This document shows, piece after piece, positions 1 to 7,502 of a stretch of 17,967 bases of DNA. Each line of letters opens with the position of its first letter. The stretch's first letter is position 1. The notes beneath the pieces are model-generated. The model was not told the DNA's origin. It ran no database searches and was given only the letters and a program-made list of their open reading frames with translations. The position numbers and the translations under genes are program-made. Source of the DNA: an uncultured Butyrivibrio sp. (GTDB lineage: Bacteria > Bacillota > Clostridia > Lachnospirales > Lachnospiraceae); NCBI GenBank assembly GCA_910577605.1, contig CAJTON010000016.1, forward strand, positions 8,553 to 26,519, in the 5' to 3' direction.

Positions 1-515
1 TAGTTGCTTGTAGGATAGAGAAAATCGGTGCTGTTGTCGTGATGGATATTCAGAATGACGTACATATCCTCGTCTATGCAGTAATCCACGACTTCCTTCA
101 CCCTGTCGAGCCATTTCTGGCTTATCGTGTATTTTCCGTCCGACGATACATGATTATGCCACGAAACCGGTATCCTTATGGAGTTGAAGCCCTTTTCCTT
201 GAGCGTCTTTATATGCTCCTTTGTGGTCTTTACTCCGCACCACGCCGATTCGTAGTCCATTTCGTCGTCCACATCGCAGTTCGACGCGTCGAAGGTATTT
301 CCGAGATTCCAGCCGAGCTTGAGCTTGTCCACAAACGCGAGCGCGTCCTCCTCCGGATCGGTTTCCGCTTCGGTGGGAGCGTCGGTCGCTCCGCCAGTCG
401 CGTCCGTCGCGGGATTTTTGCTGCTGCCGCCTGAGCAGGCTGCCGCCGACAGCGCCATAATGAGAATGATGAGCAAGGCAAAAACGCCTCTTGCAGTTTT
501 TTTGAGTTTACTCAT
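1..515 (-). CDS. GH5-family glycoside hydrolase (endoglucanase-like) lipoprotein, N-terminal part
   Basis: The reading frame starts at the ATG at 513-515 and runs off the window edge, giving about 171 residues. It begins with a lipoprotein signal peptide: positive residues 3-9, a hydrophobic core at 11-22 and a lipobox-like end at Cys27. A Ser/Thr/Ala/Asp-rich linker follows (about 28-58), then the start of a GH5 barrel. Typical GH5 signatures are visible: GWNLGNTFDA at about 68-77, SIRIPVSWH at 112-120 and VILNIHHD at 153-160. The family hydrolyses beta-glucans such as cellulose or xyloglucan outside the cell; the pattern resembles subfamily GH5_4, but this is uncertain. Both catalytic glutamates lie beyond the window. 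The Shine-Dalgarno GGAGGTGA sits inside the last codons of the upstream RNase gene and the gap is only 6 nt, so the two are very probably co-transcribed and coupled. Confidence 0.88.
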   Translation of the reverse strand, partial: MSKLKKTARGVFALLIILIMALSAAACSGGSSKNPATDATGGATDAPTEAETDPEEDALAFVDKLKLGWNLGNTFDASNCDVDDEMDYESAWCGVKTTKEHIKTLKEKGFNSIRIPVSWHNHVSSDGKYTISQKWLDRVKEVVDYCIDEDMYVILNIHHDNSTDFLYPTSN

Positions 516-521
516 AAAATT

Positions 522-1706
522 TCAGTCACCTCCGTAAATTGCTTCAACCGCTTCGCACAGCGGTTTTTTGATTTTTTTTCTTGTTATCTCCATTAAGCCG
601 AGCTTAGTGAATTCTATAAAAACAGCCTTTACGGGGTCGTCGGCGAGAAGTCCCCGCATTCTGCGTTCTACAACATTTATATCGGACGGCTCGGTGAGAT
701 TTATGAAATCGACTATCACGATCCCCGAAAGATTTCTGAGGATAAGCTGTCGCGCTATCTCGTCGCAGGCCTCAAGATTGGTCTTTAAGAAGGTCTGCTC
801 CCTGTCCTGCTTGCCGTCATATCTGCCCGTATTTACGTCTATCACTGTAAGAGCCTCGGTAGGCTCGATCACAAGATAACCGCCCGATTTGAGCCACACG
901 CGCGGTCTCAGCGCCATTTCAAGCCTGCGTTCCATATCGTACAGCTTTATAAGCGGCAAAAGATCGTCCTCATACAGACGAACGGGCGCTTCAAGAGCGC
1001 ATGAAGACAATTCCTCGTATATTTCAGGCGCATCCGTAACTATCTCGTCTTCCCCCGTCAGACGGTAGGATCTTATATCCTTTAAAAGCGGTGCTTCCGC
1101 TTTTCTTACTACTGTAAAAGCGGAACGGCTTTTTGCGGTCTGAATTATTTCTTCATACTCTGTCTTAAGCTTTTGGACCTCCGAAAGAATATCCTCATTC
1201 TCCGCGCCGCCCGCGTCCGTCCTGACGATAAAGCCGTGATCCCCGTTCACATACGGCATCAGCAGAGCCTTCAAAGCTTCACACCTGCCGCGGTCCTTTA
1301 TTTTGCGCGAAACGCCGACAGAACCCGCCTGCTCCCTTGTAAGAGCCAGATATTTTCCGGCGAGCGTGATTTTTGACGAGACCATGCCGTACTTTGATTT
1401 GGATGCCGTTTTTTTCAGCTGGACTAAAAGCCTGTCGCCCTGACATACCTTGGCGGTGTTTTTGGGGTTAAGGAAAATCGGGTCAGGATTTTCTTTAAGT
1501 GAGAAATAACAGACCTCCTTCGGAGATATTTCCACAAACGCCGCGCCTATGTTGGACTGAATATCGCGCACCCTCGCGACATATACGCTGTCTAACGGCG
1601 CTTTTTCCTCCGCATCGTAAAGCTCTAGCCTTATTTCCCTCTGATCCTTTGTCAGCATCGAAAATATTCTGTTTTTATATTCCGTTATTATAAGCTTCAG
1701 GGACAT
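522..1706 (-). CDS. rng: RNase E/G-family endoribonuclease, short form without zinc-link
   Basis: The product (394 residues) is a single-strand-specific endoribonuclease of the Rne/Rng family, involved in rRNA processing and mRNA decay in the cytoplasm. An S1-like RNA-binding domain lies at about 36-118 (YVARVRDIQSNIGAAFVEI at 42-60). The DNase I-like catalytic core ends at about 380. The two metal-binding aspartates are recognisable at D290 (VIDVNTGR) and D333 (IVIVDFINL), 43 residues apart as in E. coli RNase E (D303/D346). The segment KTNLEACDEIARQLILRNL between them is also typical. The protein stops about 18 residues after FIEFTKLGLMEITRKK, where RNase E/G usually continues into a CPxC zinc-link and small domain; none is present. 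Its ATG overlaps the hisIE stop codon as TAATG, with a GGAGGAG sequence 14 nt upstream inside hisIE. The gene symbol is by family; RNase G versus E cannot be separated by length alone. Confidence 0.9.
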   Translation of the reverse strand: MSLKLIITEYKNRIFSMLTKDQREIRLELYDAEEKAPLDSVYVARVRDIQSNIGAAFVEISPKEVCYFSLKENPDPIFLNPKNTAKVCQGDRLLVQLKKTASKSKYGMVSSKITLAGKYLALTREQAGSVGVSRKIKDRGRCEALKALLMPYVNGDHGFIVRTDAGGAENEDILSEVQKLKTEYEEIIQTAKSRSAFTVVRKAEAPLLKDIRSYRLTGEDEIVTDAPEIYEELSSCALEAPVRLYEDDLLPLIKLYDMERRLEMALRPRVWLKSGGYLVIEPTEALTVIDVNTGRYDGKQDREQTFLKTNLEACDEIARQLILRNLSGIVIVDFINLTEPSDINVVERRMRGLLADDPVKAVFIEFTKLGLMEITRKKIKKPLCEAVEAIYGGD

Positions 1707-2959
1707 TATCTGTTGGCTAACTCCTCCGTCACATCCTCCCAGTCAAGTCCTCGTTCCGCCATAAGCACCATGACGTGATACAGAAAATCCGCTATTTCGT
1801 ACTTGACCTCCACGGGATCGGGATTCTTGGCGGCGATCACGATTTCCGTAGCCTCCTCTCCCACCTTCTTTAATATTTTGTCTATTCCCTTGTCAAAAAG
1901 ATAATTGGTGTAGGAGCCTTCTTTCGGATTCGCTTTTCTGTCGAGAATCACCTCCATTACCTCATTGAATACCTTCAAGGGGTTGGTCTTATGTATATCC
2001 TTCGCCGCCAGCTCCTTAAAAAAACAGGAATGCGCCCCCGTATGGCACGCGGCACCGACCTGACGGACTTTCGCAAGCACCGTGTCGTTATCGCAGTCAA
2101 GCCGAAGGCTTATAACGTACTGATAGTGACCGGACGTCAACCCTTTGACCCATATTTCGTCCCGGCTGCGGCTGTAATAAGTCATTTTCCCCGTTTCAAG
2201 CGTCAGCCTGTACGCCTCGGCGTTCATATAGGCAAGCATGAGCACCTCGTCTGTGGCGTAATCCTGCACTATGACGGGAATAAGCCCTTCGGAATTAAGC
2301 TTGAACTCCGTAAAAGGAACGGCGCTTTCAAAGATATTGACATTAAGTCCGTCCTTCCTCAGCTTCATCTTGAGACTCATAAAATCATATTCGGTATCCG
2401 AAAATACCGCCGCGCAGACGCCCGCGCAGCCTTCGCCGGACAAAAGCTCAGCGTTTACGTCGTCCGTCACGGCTATGCAGTCAAGACCGTCAAAAAGACC
2501 GTCCGACGCGATAATGATCTCGTTTTTGTTTTCCTTTAAAAGCTCCTTTGCCCCGTCGGAATTGCCGTTTATAAACGCGCCTACCTTGTCCGCGCCGAAG
2601 CGGTTCGTAACCTCGGTGAGCAAGGCAAGATTGCTTTCCTTATCCGTCTCGATGAGCGCGGCGCGCGCTCCGGCATAAAGATATTTCTTAATATCCTCGG
2701 CTCTTTTTACCGCGCCCGCGGCGTATACGGGAATATCGGCTGATTTGCACACAAGCCTCAGAGCGTTTACCGACGCCTCGTGCGAAGCGTCGTCATCAGA
2801 CAGTATATAATATAATATCGCGTCCGCGCCGTTTTCCTCAAAGCGTACGCAGATTTCTGGAATATCGCATTCTCCCGACGAAAAGGCCGTAAGAGAAGCG
2901 TCCGAGTATCCTTTACCGCCTTTTACATATACGGCGGGAATCAGTTTTTTGTATGACAT
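1706..2959 (-). CDS. hisIE: HisIE (phosphoribosyl-AMP cyclohydrolase / phosphoribosyl-ATP pyrophosphatase) with degenerate HisF-like N-terminal domain
   Basis: The C-terminal half catalyses histidine steps 2 and 3. The HisI domain (about 221-315) shows GLIPVIVQDY, the metal-binding DCDND at 288-292, and Cys305 and Cys312 in GAACHTGAHSCF. The HisE domain (about 325-417) has the MazG-like KKVGEEATEIVIAAK segment (364-378) and YEIADFLYH (387-395). Residues 1-215 resemble a HisF/HisA half-barrel: LIPAVYVKGGKGYS at the start and IKKYLYAGARAALIETD at 90-106. The catalytic aspartates of HisF (D11 and D130 in T. maritima numbering) appear to be Tyr11 and Asn131, and the GGGI phosphate loop reads AGAV. 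I recall the same architecture in Lachnospiraceae HisIE proteins. The start ATG has an AAGGAG Shine-Dalgarno that overlaps the hisA stop; the gap to hisA is 11 nt. Cyclase activity of the N-domain is unlikely; a structural or regulatory role is inference. Confidence 0.93.
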   Translation of the reverse strand: MSYKKLIPAVYVKGGKGYSDASLTAFSSGECDIPEICVRFEENGADAILYYILSDDDASHEASVNALRLVCKSADIPVYAAGAVKRAEDIKKYLYAGARAALIETDKESNLALLTEVTNRFGADKVGAFINGNSDGAKELLKENKNEIIIASDGLFDGLDCIAVTDDVNAELLSGEGCAGVCAAVFSDTEYDFMSLKMKLRKDGLNVNIFESAVPFTEFKLNSEGLIPVIVQDYATDEVLMLAYMNAEAYRLTLETGKMTYYSRSRDEIWVKGLTSGHYQYVISLRLDCDNDTVLAKVRQVGAACHTGAHSCFFKELAAKDIHKTNPLKVFNEVMEVILDRKANPKEGSYTNYLFDKGIDKILKKVGEEATEIVIAAKNPDPVEVKYEIADFLYHVMVLMAERGLDWEDVTEELANR

Positions 2960-2970
2960 TTCAAGTCTCC

Positions 2971-3696
2971 TTAAAGTTGTTTTTCAAATTCAAGCACCGC
3001 GTCCTTTATATCGACGCGGTTTTCATATATCGCCTTGCCTATTATAGCGCCCTTTATCCCGGCGGCAGCAAGCTTTCTTAGATCCTCCATTGAGGAGACC
3101 CCGCCCGACGCGATAACGTCAAGCCCCGTTTCTTCGGTAAGCTTCTTAGTCGTCTCTATATTCGGACCGCAGAGCATCCCGTCCTTGGAAATATCGGTAT
3201 ATACGATGTGCTTTATCCCGAAATCCTTCATTGTCAGGCATAAAGAAAGCGCCGTTTTGTCCGAAAGCTGCTCCCAGCCCTCGATCGCAACAAATCCGTC
3301 TTTTGCGTCGACTCCGACCGCTATTCTGTCGCCGCCGAAGCGTTCCGCCGCCTTGCGGACAAATTCGGGATCGTTTACCGCCTTGGTCCCGATTATAACG
3401 CGGCTTATCCCGCAGGAAAGCACGCGTTCTATGTCCTCCATAGTCCGGATTCCTCCGCCAAGCTCGCAAGGTATGCCAACCTCCGATACTATGCGCTTTA
3501 TGCATTCCTCATTTACCGAGCGTCCCTTCAAGGCTCCGTCAAGATCGACCAGATGTATGAAGGAAGCGCCGTTTTCCTCAAAATATTCCGCGACCTTCCA
3601 AGGCTCGTCGCAGTATACCGTTATGTCTTTAAATTCTCCCTGTTTCAAACGGACGCATTTTCCGTCCTTCATATCTATCGCCGGATAAAGCTTCAT
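2971..3696 (-). CDS. hisA: HisA, ProFAR isomerase
   Basis: This is 1-(5-phosphoribosyl)-5-[(5-phosphoribosylamino)methylideneamino]imidazole-4-carboxamide isomerase, histidine step 4, a cytosolic (beta-alpha)8 barrel of normal length (241 residues). The two catalytic aspartates are in place: D8 in YPAIDMKDGKCVRL and D130 in AVGVDAKDG. Both phosphate-binding loops are intact: ELGGGIRTMEDIE at 78-90 and VIASGGVSSMEDL at 194-206. T167-D168 in VYTDISKDGM is also typical of HisA. The intact residues contrast with the HisF-like half of the next gene. The start lies 2 nt after the hisB stop (TGATAATG), with AAAGGAG about 10 nt upstream inside hisB, so translation is probably coupled. In many Firmicute his operons hisH lies between hisB and hisA; here there is no room for it. 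Confidence 0.96.
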   Translation of the reverse strand: MKLYPAIDMKDGKCVRLKQGEFKDITVYCDEPWKVAEYFEENGASFIHLVDLDGALKGRSVNEECIKRIVSEVGIPCELGGGIRTMEDIERVLSCGISRVIIGTKAVNDPEFVRKAAERFGGDRIAVGVDAKDGFVAIEGWEQLSDKTALSLCLTMKDFGIKHIVYTDISKDGMLCGPNIETTKKLTEETGLDVIASGGVSSMEDLRKLAAAGIKGAIIGKAIYENRVDIKDAVLEFEKQL

Positions 3697-3698
3697 TA

Positions 3699-4286
3699 TC
3701 AGAGCGCTCCTTTCGTGGTGGGAAGTCCTTCTACTCTTTTGTCGAGCGTCACGGCTTCGTCGAGCGCTCTCGCAAAAGCCTTGAACATTGCTTCGATTAT
3801 ATGGTGGGAATTTTCGCCGTACATCTCCTTTATGTGCAGATTCATGCCCGCCGAATACGAAACGGCATAGAAGAATTCCTTCGCCATCGCGGTGTCGAAA
3901 TACCCCACCCTCTCGTCTTTAAACTCCGCGTCGTACACAAGGTAAGGTCTGCCCGAAAGGTCTACGGCGCATAGCACAAGCGCTTCGTCCATGGGGAGCA
4001 GGAACGAGCCGTACCGCTTTATTGAGCTTTTGTCGCCGAGCGCCTTTTTTATCGCCGTACCGAGTACGATTCCCGCGTCCTCCACCGTGTGGTGGCAGTC
4101 AACATGGAGATCGCCCTTTATTTTGACGTTCAAATCGAAAAGCCCGTGTTTTGCGAAGCTTTTAAGCATATGGTCAAAAAAACCGATTCCGGTATCGACT
4201 GTTGCTTCTCCCTTTCCGTCAAGCTCAAGAGTAAGCTCTATATCCGTTTCCGAGGTCTTTCTGTTTATTTTCGCGTATCTGCCCAT
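3699..4286 (-). CDS. hisB: HisB, imidazoleglycerol-phosphate dehydratase (monofunctional)
   Basis: The 195-residue protein matches the usual length of the monofunctional enzyme that dehydrates imidazole glycerol phosphate to imidazole acetol phosphate (histidine step 6). The two pseudo-repeat metal-binding motifs are clear: FFDHMLKSFAKHG at 36-48 followed by VDCHHTVEDAGI at 62-73, and the second set NLHIKEMYGENSHHIIEAMF at 149-168. Ligand candidates are H39, H65, H66, E69, H161, H162 and E165 (Mn-dependent family). DLSGRPYLVYD at 109-119 is also conserved. There is no histidinol-phosphatase domain, so that activity must be encoded elsewhere. The Shine-Dalgarno GGGAG is 9 nt before the ATG, and the gap to the hisD stop is 14 nt. 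Confidence 0.96.
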   Translation of the reverse strand: MGRYAKINRKTSETDIELTLELDGKGEATVDTGIGFFDHMLKSFAKHGLFDLNVKIKGDLHVDCHHTVEDAGIVLGTAIKKALGDKSSIKRYGSFLLPMDEALVLCAVDLSGRPYLVYDAEFKDERVGYFDTAMAKEFFYAVSYSAGMNLHIKEMYGENSHHIIEAMFKAFARALDEAVTLDKRVEGLPTTKGAL

Positions 4287-4300
4287 AAAAATTTTCTCCC

Positions 4301-5593
4301 TTACCGTTCAAATCTCACCTTAATGGAATTTGCGTGGGCGGTAAGTCCCTCCGCTTCGGCAAATTTCTCAATATCCTCATGTATCTCCTCAAGCGCCTCC
4401 CTCGAATAGCAGACGATGCTCGATTTTTTTATGAAGTCGTCCACCTCAAGCGGCGAAAAGAATTTTGCCGTCCCGTTGGTGGGAATAACGTGGTTCGGAC
4501 CCGCAAAGTAATCGCCGAGCGGTTCGGAGGAATATTCCCCGAGGAAAATAGCGCCCGCGTTCTTTATCTTCGTCATCGTCTGGAAGGGGTCCTTGGTAAC
4601 TATCTCAAGATGCTCAGAGGCGATCTCGTTGGCGATGTCCAAAGCCTCGTCCATATCCTTCGCTATAAGTATGTAGCCGTAATTTTCAAGCGAACGCGTT
4701 ATTATCTCGCCGCGCGAAAGCTCTTTTATGAAAAGCTCCGTTTCGTCGGAAACCTTTTTTGCAAGCTCTGTCGAGGTCGTCACAAGTATCGCGGAGGCAA
4801 GCTCGTCATGCTCCGCCTGAGAAAGCAGATCCGCCGCCACATAGCGGGGATTGGCGGTTTCGTCGGCGAGAACAAGTATCTCGCTCGGCCCGGCTATCGA
4901 GTCGATACCTACCTGACCGTATACGGCTTTTTTGGCAAGCGCGACATAGATATTTCCGGGACCGACTATTTTATCGACCTTGGGAATGCTTTCCGTCCCG
5001 TAAGCCATGGCGGCGATCGCCTGAGCGCCTCCCGCCTTGTATATCACATCTACTCCCGCTTCGTTGGCGGCGACCAGAGTGCCGCAGTAGATATTGCCGT
5101 CCTTTCCGGGGGGCGTGCACATTATTATCCGTTCTACACCCGCCACCTTTGCGGGTATCACGTTCATAAGCAGCGACGACGGATAAGCCGCTTTTCCGCC
5201 GGGAACATATACGCCCACTTTTGCGATGGGAGTGATCTTCTGTCCGAGTATCGTACCCTTAGGCATCGCGTCGAACCAGCTGTTACGCTTCTGCTTCGCG
5301 TGATAATCGCGGATATTGGCAAGCGCCTTCCTTATGACCTCCACAAGTCCGGGATCGATCTCTTTATACGCCTGATCGATCTCTTCCTTGGTAACAACTA
5401 TATTGTCCGCGTTCAGCGCAAAACCGTCGAATCTGGCGGTATAGTCGAAAACTGCGGCATCCCCTTTAGCTTTTACATCGCCGATTATGGCGTTTACCTT
5501 GTCCTCGTATTCCGTATAGTTGTTGGGACTTCTGCGCAGAAGATTGTTAAGTATATCCTTTTTGGTATCCTCGTTAAGTTCAAGTATTCTCAT
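4301..5593 (-). CDS. hisD: HisD, histidinol dehydrogenase
   Basis: Zinc- and NAD-dependent enzyme that oxidises histidinol to histidine (steps 9-10), 430 residues with this start. Motifs: VGVYVPGGKAAYPSSLLMN at 126-144, GGAQAIAAMAYGT at 188-200, VGPGNIYV at 210-217 and IDSIAGPSEILVLAD at 230-244. The zinc ligands known from E. coli HisD have counterparts at Q259, H262, D361 and H420; the catalytic E-H pair is E327-H328. The frame stays open to 5725, but those 44 extra residues lie entirely inside hisG and resemble no HisD. The ATG at 5591-5593 overlaps the hisG stop as ATGA and is preceded by AGGAAGG, so I chose it. The 4-nt overlap implies translational coupling with hisG. Confidence 0.96.
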   Translation of the reverse strand: MRILELNEDTKKDILNNLLRRSPNNYTEYEDKVNAIIGDVKAKGDAAVFDYTARFDGFALNADNIVVTKEEIDQAYKEIDPGLVEVIRKALANIRDYHAKQKRNSWFDAMPKGTILGQKITPIAKVGVYVPGGKAAYPSSLLMNVIPAKVAGVERIIMCTPPGKDGNIYCGTLVAANEAGVDVIYKAGGAQAIAAMAYGTESIPKVDKIVGPGNIYVALAKKAVYGQVGIDSIAGPSEILVLADETANPRYVAADLLSQAEHDELASAILVTTSTELAKKVSDETELFIKELSRGEIITRSLENYGYILIAKDMDEALDIANEIASEHLEIVTKDPFQTMTKIKNAGAIFLGEYSSEPLGDYFAGPNHVIPTNGTAKFFSPLEVDDFIKKSSIVCYSREALEEIHEDIEKFAEAEGLTAHANSIKVRFER

Positions 5594-6261
5594 TTCATAC
5601 CTTCCTGTCCGCTCTTTAAAAGCGCCATATCGCGCCTTCTGAGCTTTTCTATGATTTCTGTTATCCGTTCGTTTTCCATTTTCATGCTGACCTGATTTAC
5701 GACCATCCTCGCCGACAGACCGCATATTTCCTCAAGGACCTCAAGTCCGTTTTCTTTAAGCGTGGCTCCGGTCTCCACAATATCCACTATGACCTCCGAA
5801 AGCCCGACTATGGGCGCAAGCTCGACCGAGCCGTTCAGCTTGATGATCTCTACGGTCTGATGCTTGACATTGTAAAAATAATCCTTCGCGATATGCGGAT
5901 ACTTTGATGCCACGCGGATAAGCTTATGGTTCTTGAGGTGTTCCTCGGCGCTTTTCGGACCGCAGACGCACATTCTGCATTTTCCGATTCCGAGGTCGTA
6001 TACCTCATAGAGCTTGCGACCCTCCTCCAAAAGAGTGTCGCGACCCACGATCCCTATATCCGCCGCTCCGTACTCGACATAGGTCGGCACGTCGGACGCT
6101 TTGGCGAGAAAGAATTTAAGCTTTAATTCCTCGTTGACAAAAATAAGCTTACGCGTCTTTTCGTCCTTCATTTCCTCGCAGGTTATCCCTGTCTCTTCAA
6201 GTATCTCCATGGCTTTTTTGGCGAGCCTGCCTTTTGCAAGGGCAAATGTTATGTATCTCAT
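5590..6261 (-). CDS. hisG: HisG, ATP phosphoribosyltransferase catalytic subunit (short form)
   Basis: This is the first enzyme of histidine synthesis, joining ATP and PRPP. At 223 residues it is the short HisGS form, which lacks the C-terminal regulatory domain and works as a hetero-octamer with HisZ, encoded immediately upstream. The N-terminal FALAKGRLAKKAMEIL (6-21) and the ADIGIVGRDTLLE segment (67-79) are typical. The PRPP-binding loop is clear at 160-168 (DIVETGATL). The start codon overlaps the hisZ stop as TAATG; the only Shine-Dalgarno-like sequence, AAGG, is about 14-15 nt upstream, so re-initiation after hisZ is likely. Feedback control by histidine would act through HisZ in this family. 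Confidence 0.96.
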   Translation of the reverse strand: MRYITFALAKGRLAKKAMEILEETGITCEEMKDEKTRKLIFVNEELKLKFFLAKASDVPTYVEYGAADIGIVGRDTLLEEGRKLYEVYDLGIGKCRMCVCGPKSAEEHLKNHKLIRVASKYPHIAKDYFYNVKHQTVEIIKLNGSVELAPIVGLSEVIVDIVETGATLKENGLEVLEEICGLSARMVVNQVSMKMENERITEIIEKLRRRDMALLKSGQEGMK

Positions 6262-7445
6262 TATTTTATACCGTACCTTTCAAGTGCCTGAGGACTTGCG
6301 GTGATGCTGTCCGTACCCATAACGCCGTCCGCCTGCTCTGCCGGAAGTATTCTCGCGGCGATTCCGGAATTTCTGAAAAAAGCCGCGAGCTTTACCGCGT
6401 TTACGGCGTTTTCCCCGTCATATACTATCGTCTTTACCTCGTCGGGGCGCGGAAGCTCTATATGCTGTCTTTGCACCGCCTGATGAAGAAGGTCCACCGT
6501 CAGCGTAAATCCGATCGAAGGTCTTTCCTTGCCGAACTGACCGATGAGCCTGTCGTAGCGCCCGCCGCCCGCAAGCGGCTCGCCGACATTGTATGTATAT
6601 GCCTGAAAAATAACTCCGGTGTAGTAATTGTGTTCGTTTAGCATTCCGAGGTCAAAGGTAAGGTAACGCTCAAAGCCGTACACCTTAAGAAGCTCATAAA
6701 CATCACGAAGATGCTTTATAGCCGCCCTCGCAGTAGAATCGTTTGTGAGGGTCTCCGCCTCGTCAAGTATCTCCACGTTTCCGAAAAGCTGCGCGAGACG
6801 GTAAAAGCTTTCTCCCATTTCTTCGGCAACGCCTTCGCTTTCAAGTATCTCTCCCACGCGGAAAATATTCTTGCCTCGTATTATCTCGCGAAGCTCCGCT
6901 TCTCCCGCCTCGCTGATTCCGGCTTCTTTTACAAGTCCCGAGAAAAATCCGATATGCCCGACCTCGACCTGAAATTCAGTAAGACCCGAACTTAAAACGG
7001 CTTCTATGAGAAGCGCTATGACCTCCGCGTCCGCGTAGACCGAATTGTTTCCGATAAGCTCGCAGCCCGCCTGCGTCGTTTCCTTAAGCCTTCCCTGATA
7101 ACGGGAATTGTTGATAAAGGAATTTCCTATGTAGCAAAGCCTGATTATTTCTTTCTCGTTCTCAAAATATTTAGCCGCGCACCTCGCGATAGCCGGCGTC
7201 ATATCCGGGCGCAGCACAAGCGTGTTGCCCTCCCTGTCAAAGAATTTGAACATATTTTTGGAGGCGACGGAGCCGCGCTCCTTGTTGAAAATATCAAAAA
7301 ACTCGAACGAAGGCGTCTGTATGTCCTTGTAGCCGTAAAGTTTCAGCACGCTGTGAAGCCTGTCCTGTATCAAAAGCCTTTCCGCGCATTCGTCATTGTA
7401 AATATCACGCACGCCTTCCGGCGTGTGAAGCAGTTTTTTTTCCAT
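6261..7445 (-). CDS. hisZ: HisZ, ATP phosphoribosyltransferase regulatory subunit
   Basis: A paralogue of the class II histidyl-tRNA synthetase catalytic core (394 residues) that has lost aminoacylation and the anticodon-binding domain. It activates and feedback-regulates short HisG. Core signatures: TPEGVRDIY at 8-16, NTLVLRPDMTPAIARCAAKY at 74-93, a motif-2-like region with RYQGRLKETTQAGCELIG at 115-132, and LAGGGRYDRLIGQFG at 291-305. The C-terminal part (about 325-394) is short and lacks a synthetase anticodon domain. Pairing with short-form HisG supports HisZ over HisS. It is the first gene of the his operon: promoter at 7503-7531, Shine-Dalgarno AGAGG about 5 nt before the ATG, and a predicted leader of about 50 nt. 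Confidence 0.95.
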   Translation of the reverse strand: MEKKLLHTPEGVRDIYNDECAERLLIQDRLHSVLKLYGYKDIQTPSFEFFDIFNKERGSVASKNMFKFFDREGNTLVLRPDMTPAIARCAAKYFENEKEIIRLCYIGNSFINNSRYQGRLKETTQAGCELIGNNSVYADAEVIALLIEAVLSSGLTEFQVEVGHIGFFSGLVKEAGISEAGEAELREIIRGKNIFRVGEILESEGVAEEMGESFYRLAQLFGNVEILDEAETLTNDSTARAAIKHLRDVYELLKVYGFERYLTFDLGMLNEHNYYTGVIFQAYTYNVGEPLAGGGRYDRLIGQFGKERPSIGFTLTVDLLHQAVQRQHIELPRPDEVKTIVYDGENAVNAVKLAAFFRNSGIAARILPAEQADGVMGTDSITASPQALERYGIK

Positions 7446-7486
7446 ATTGACCTCTGTAATTTTACTTTAGCATGGTAAATCGTTAA

Positions 7487-7502
7487 TTCGCTAACAAGCG
7501 AA
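7487..7502 (-). promoter_or_regulatory. perfect inverted repeat over the predicted his transcription start (candidate operator)
   Basis: TTCGCT-TGTT-AGCGAA is a perfect 6-bp inverted repeat with a 4-nt centre. It lies directly downstream of the -10 box and covers the expected transcription start. It could be a repressor operator or a small 5' hairpin in the transcript. A second, weaker pair of arms (TTTAC/GTAAA) lies at 7461-7479. TrpR-like YerC/HisR repressors control his genes in some Firmicutes, but I cannot match a consensus here. Confidence 0.5.

Noticed and set aside
3146..3505. 119-residue minus-strand open frame
   Set aside because: A frame-shifted shadow inside hisA, with Arg/Gly-rich composition and no domain.
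4334..5695. 453-residue open frame on the plus strand
   Set aside because: It lies exactly antisense to hisD and the end of hisG, has no recognisable domain and no ribosome binding site; it is a shadow of GC-rich third positions.
5594..5725. Upstream extension of hisD
   Set aside because: The extra 44 residues lie inside hisG and are unlike HisD; the ATG at 5593 overlaps the hisG stop and starts at the conserved N-terminus.
7446..7502. T-box or other riboswitch in the his leader
   Set aside because: The leader from the predicted start is only about 50 nt, far shorter than a T-box, and no specifier or T-box sequence is visible.
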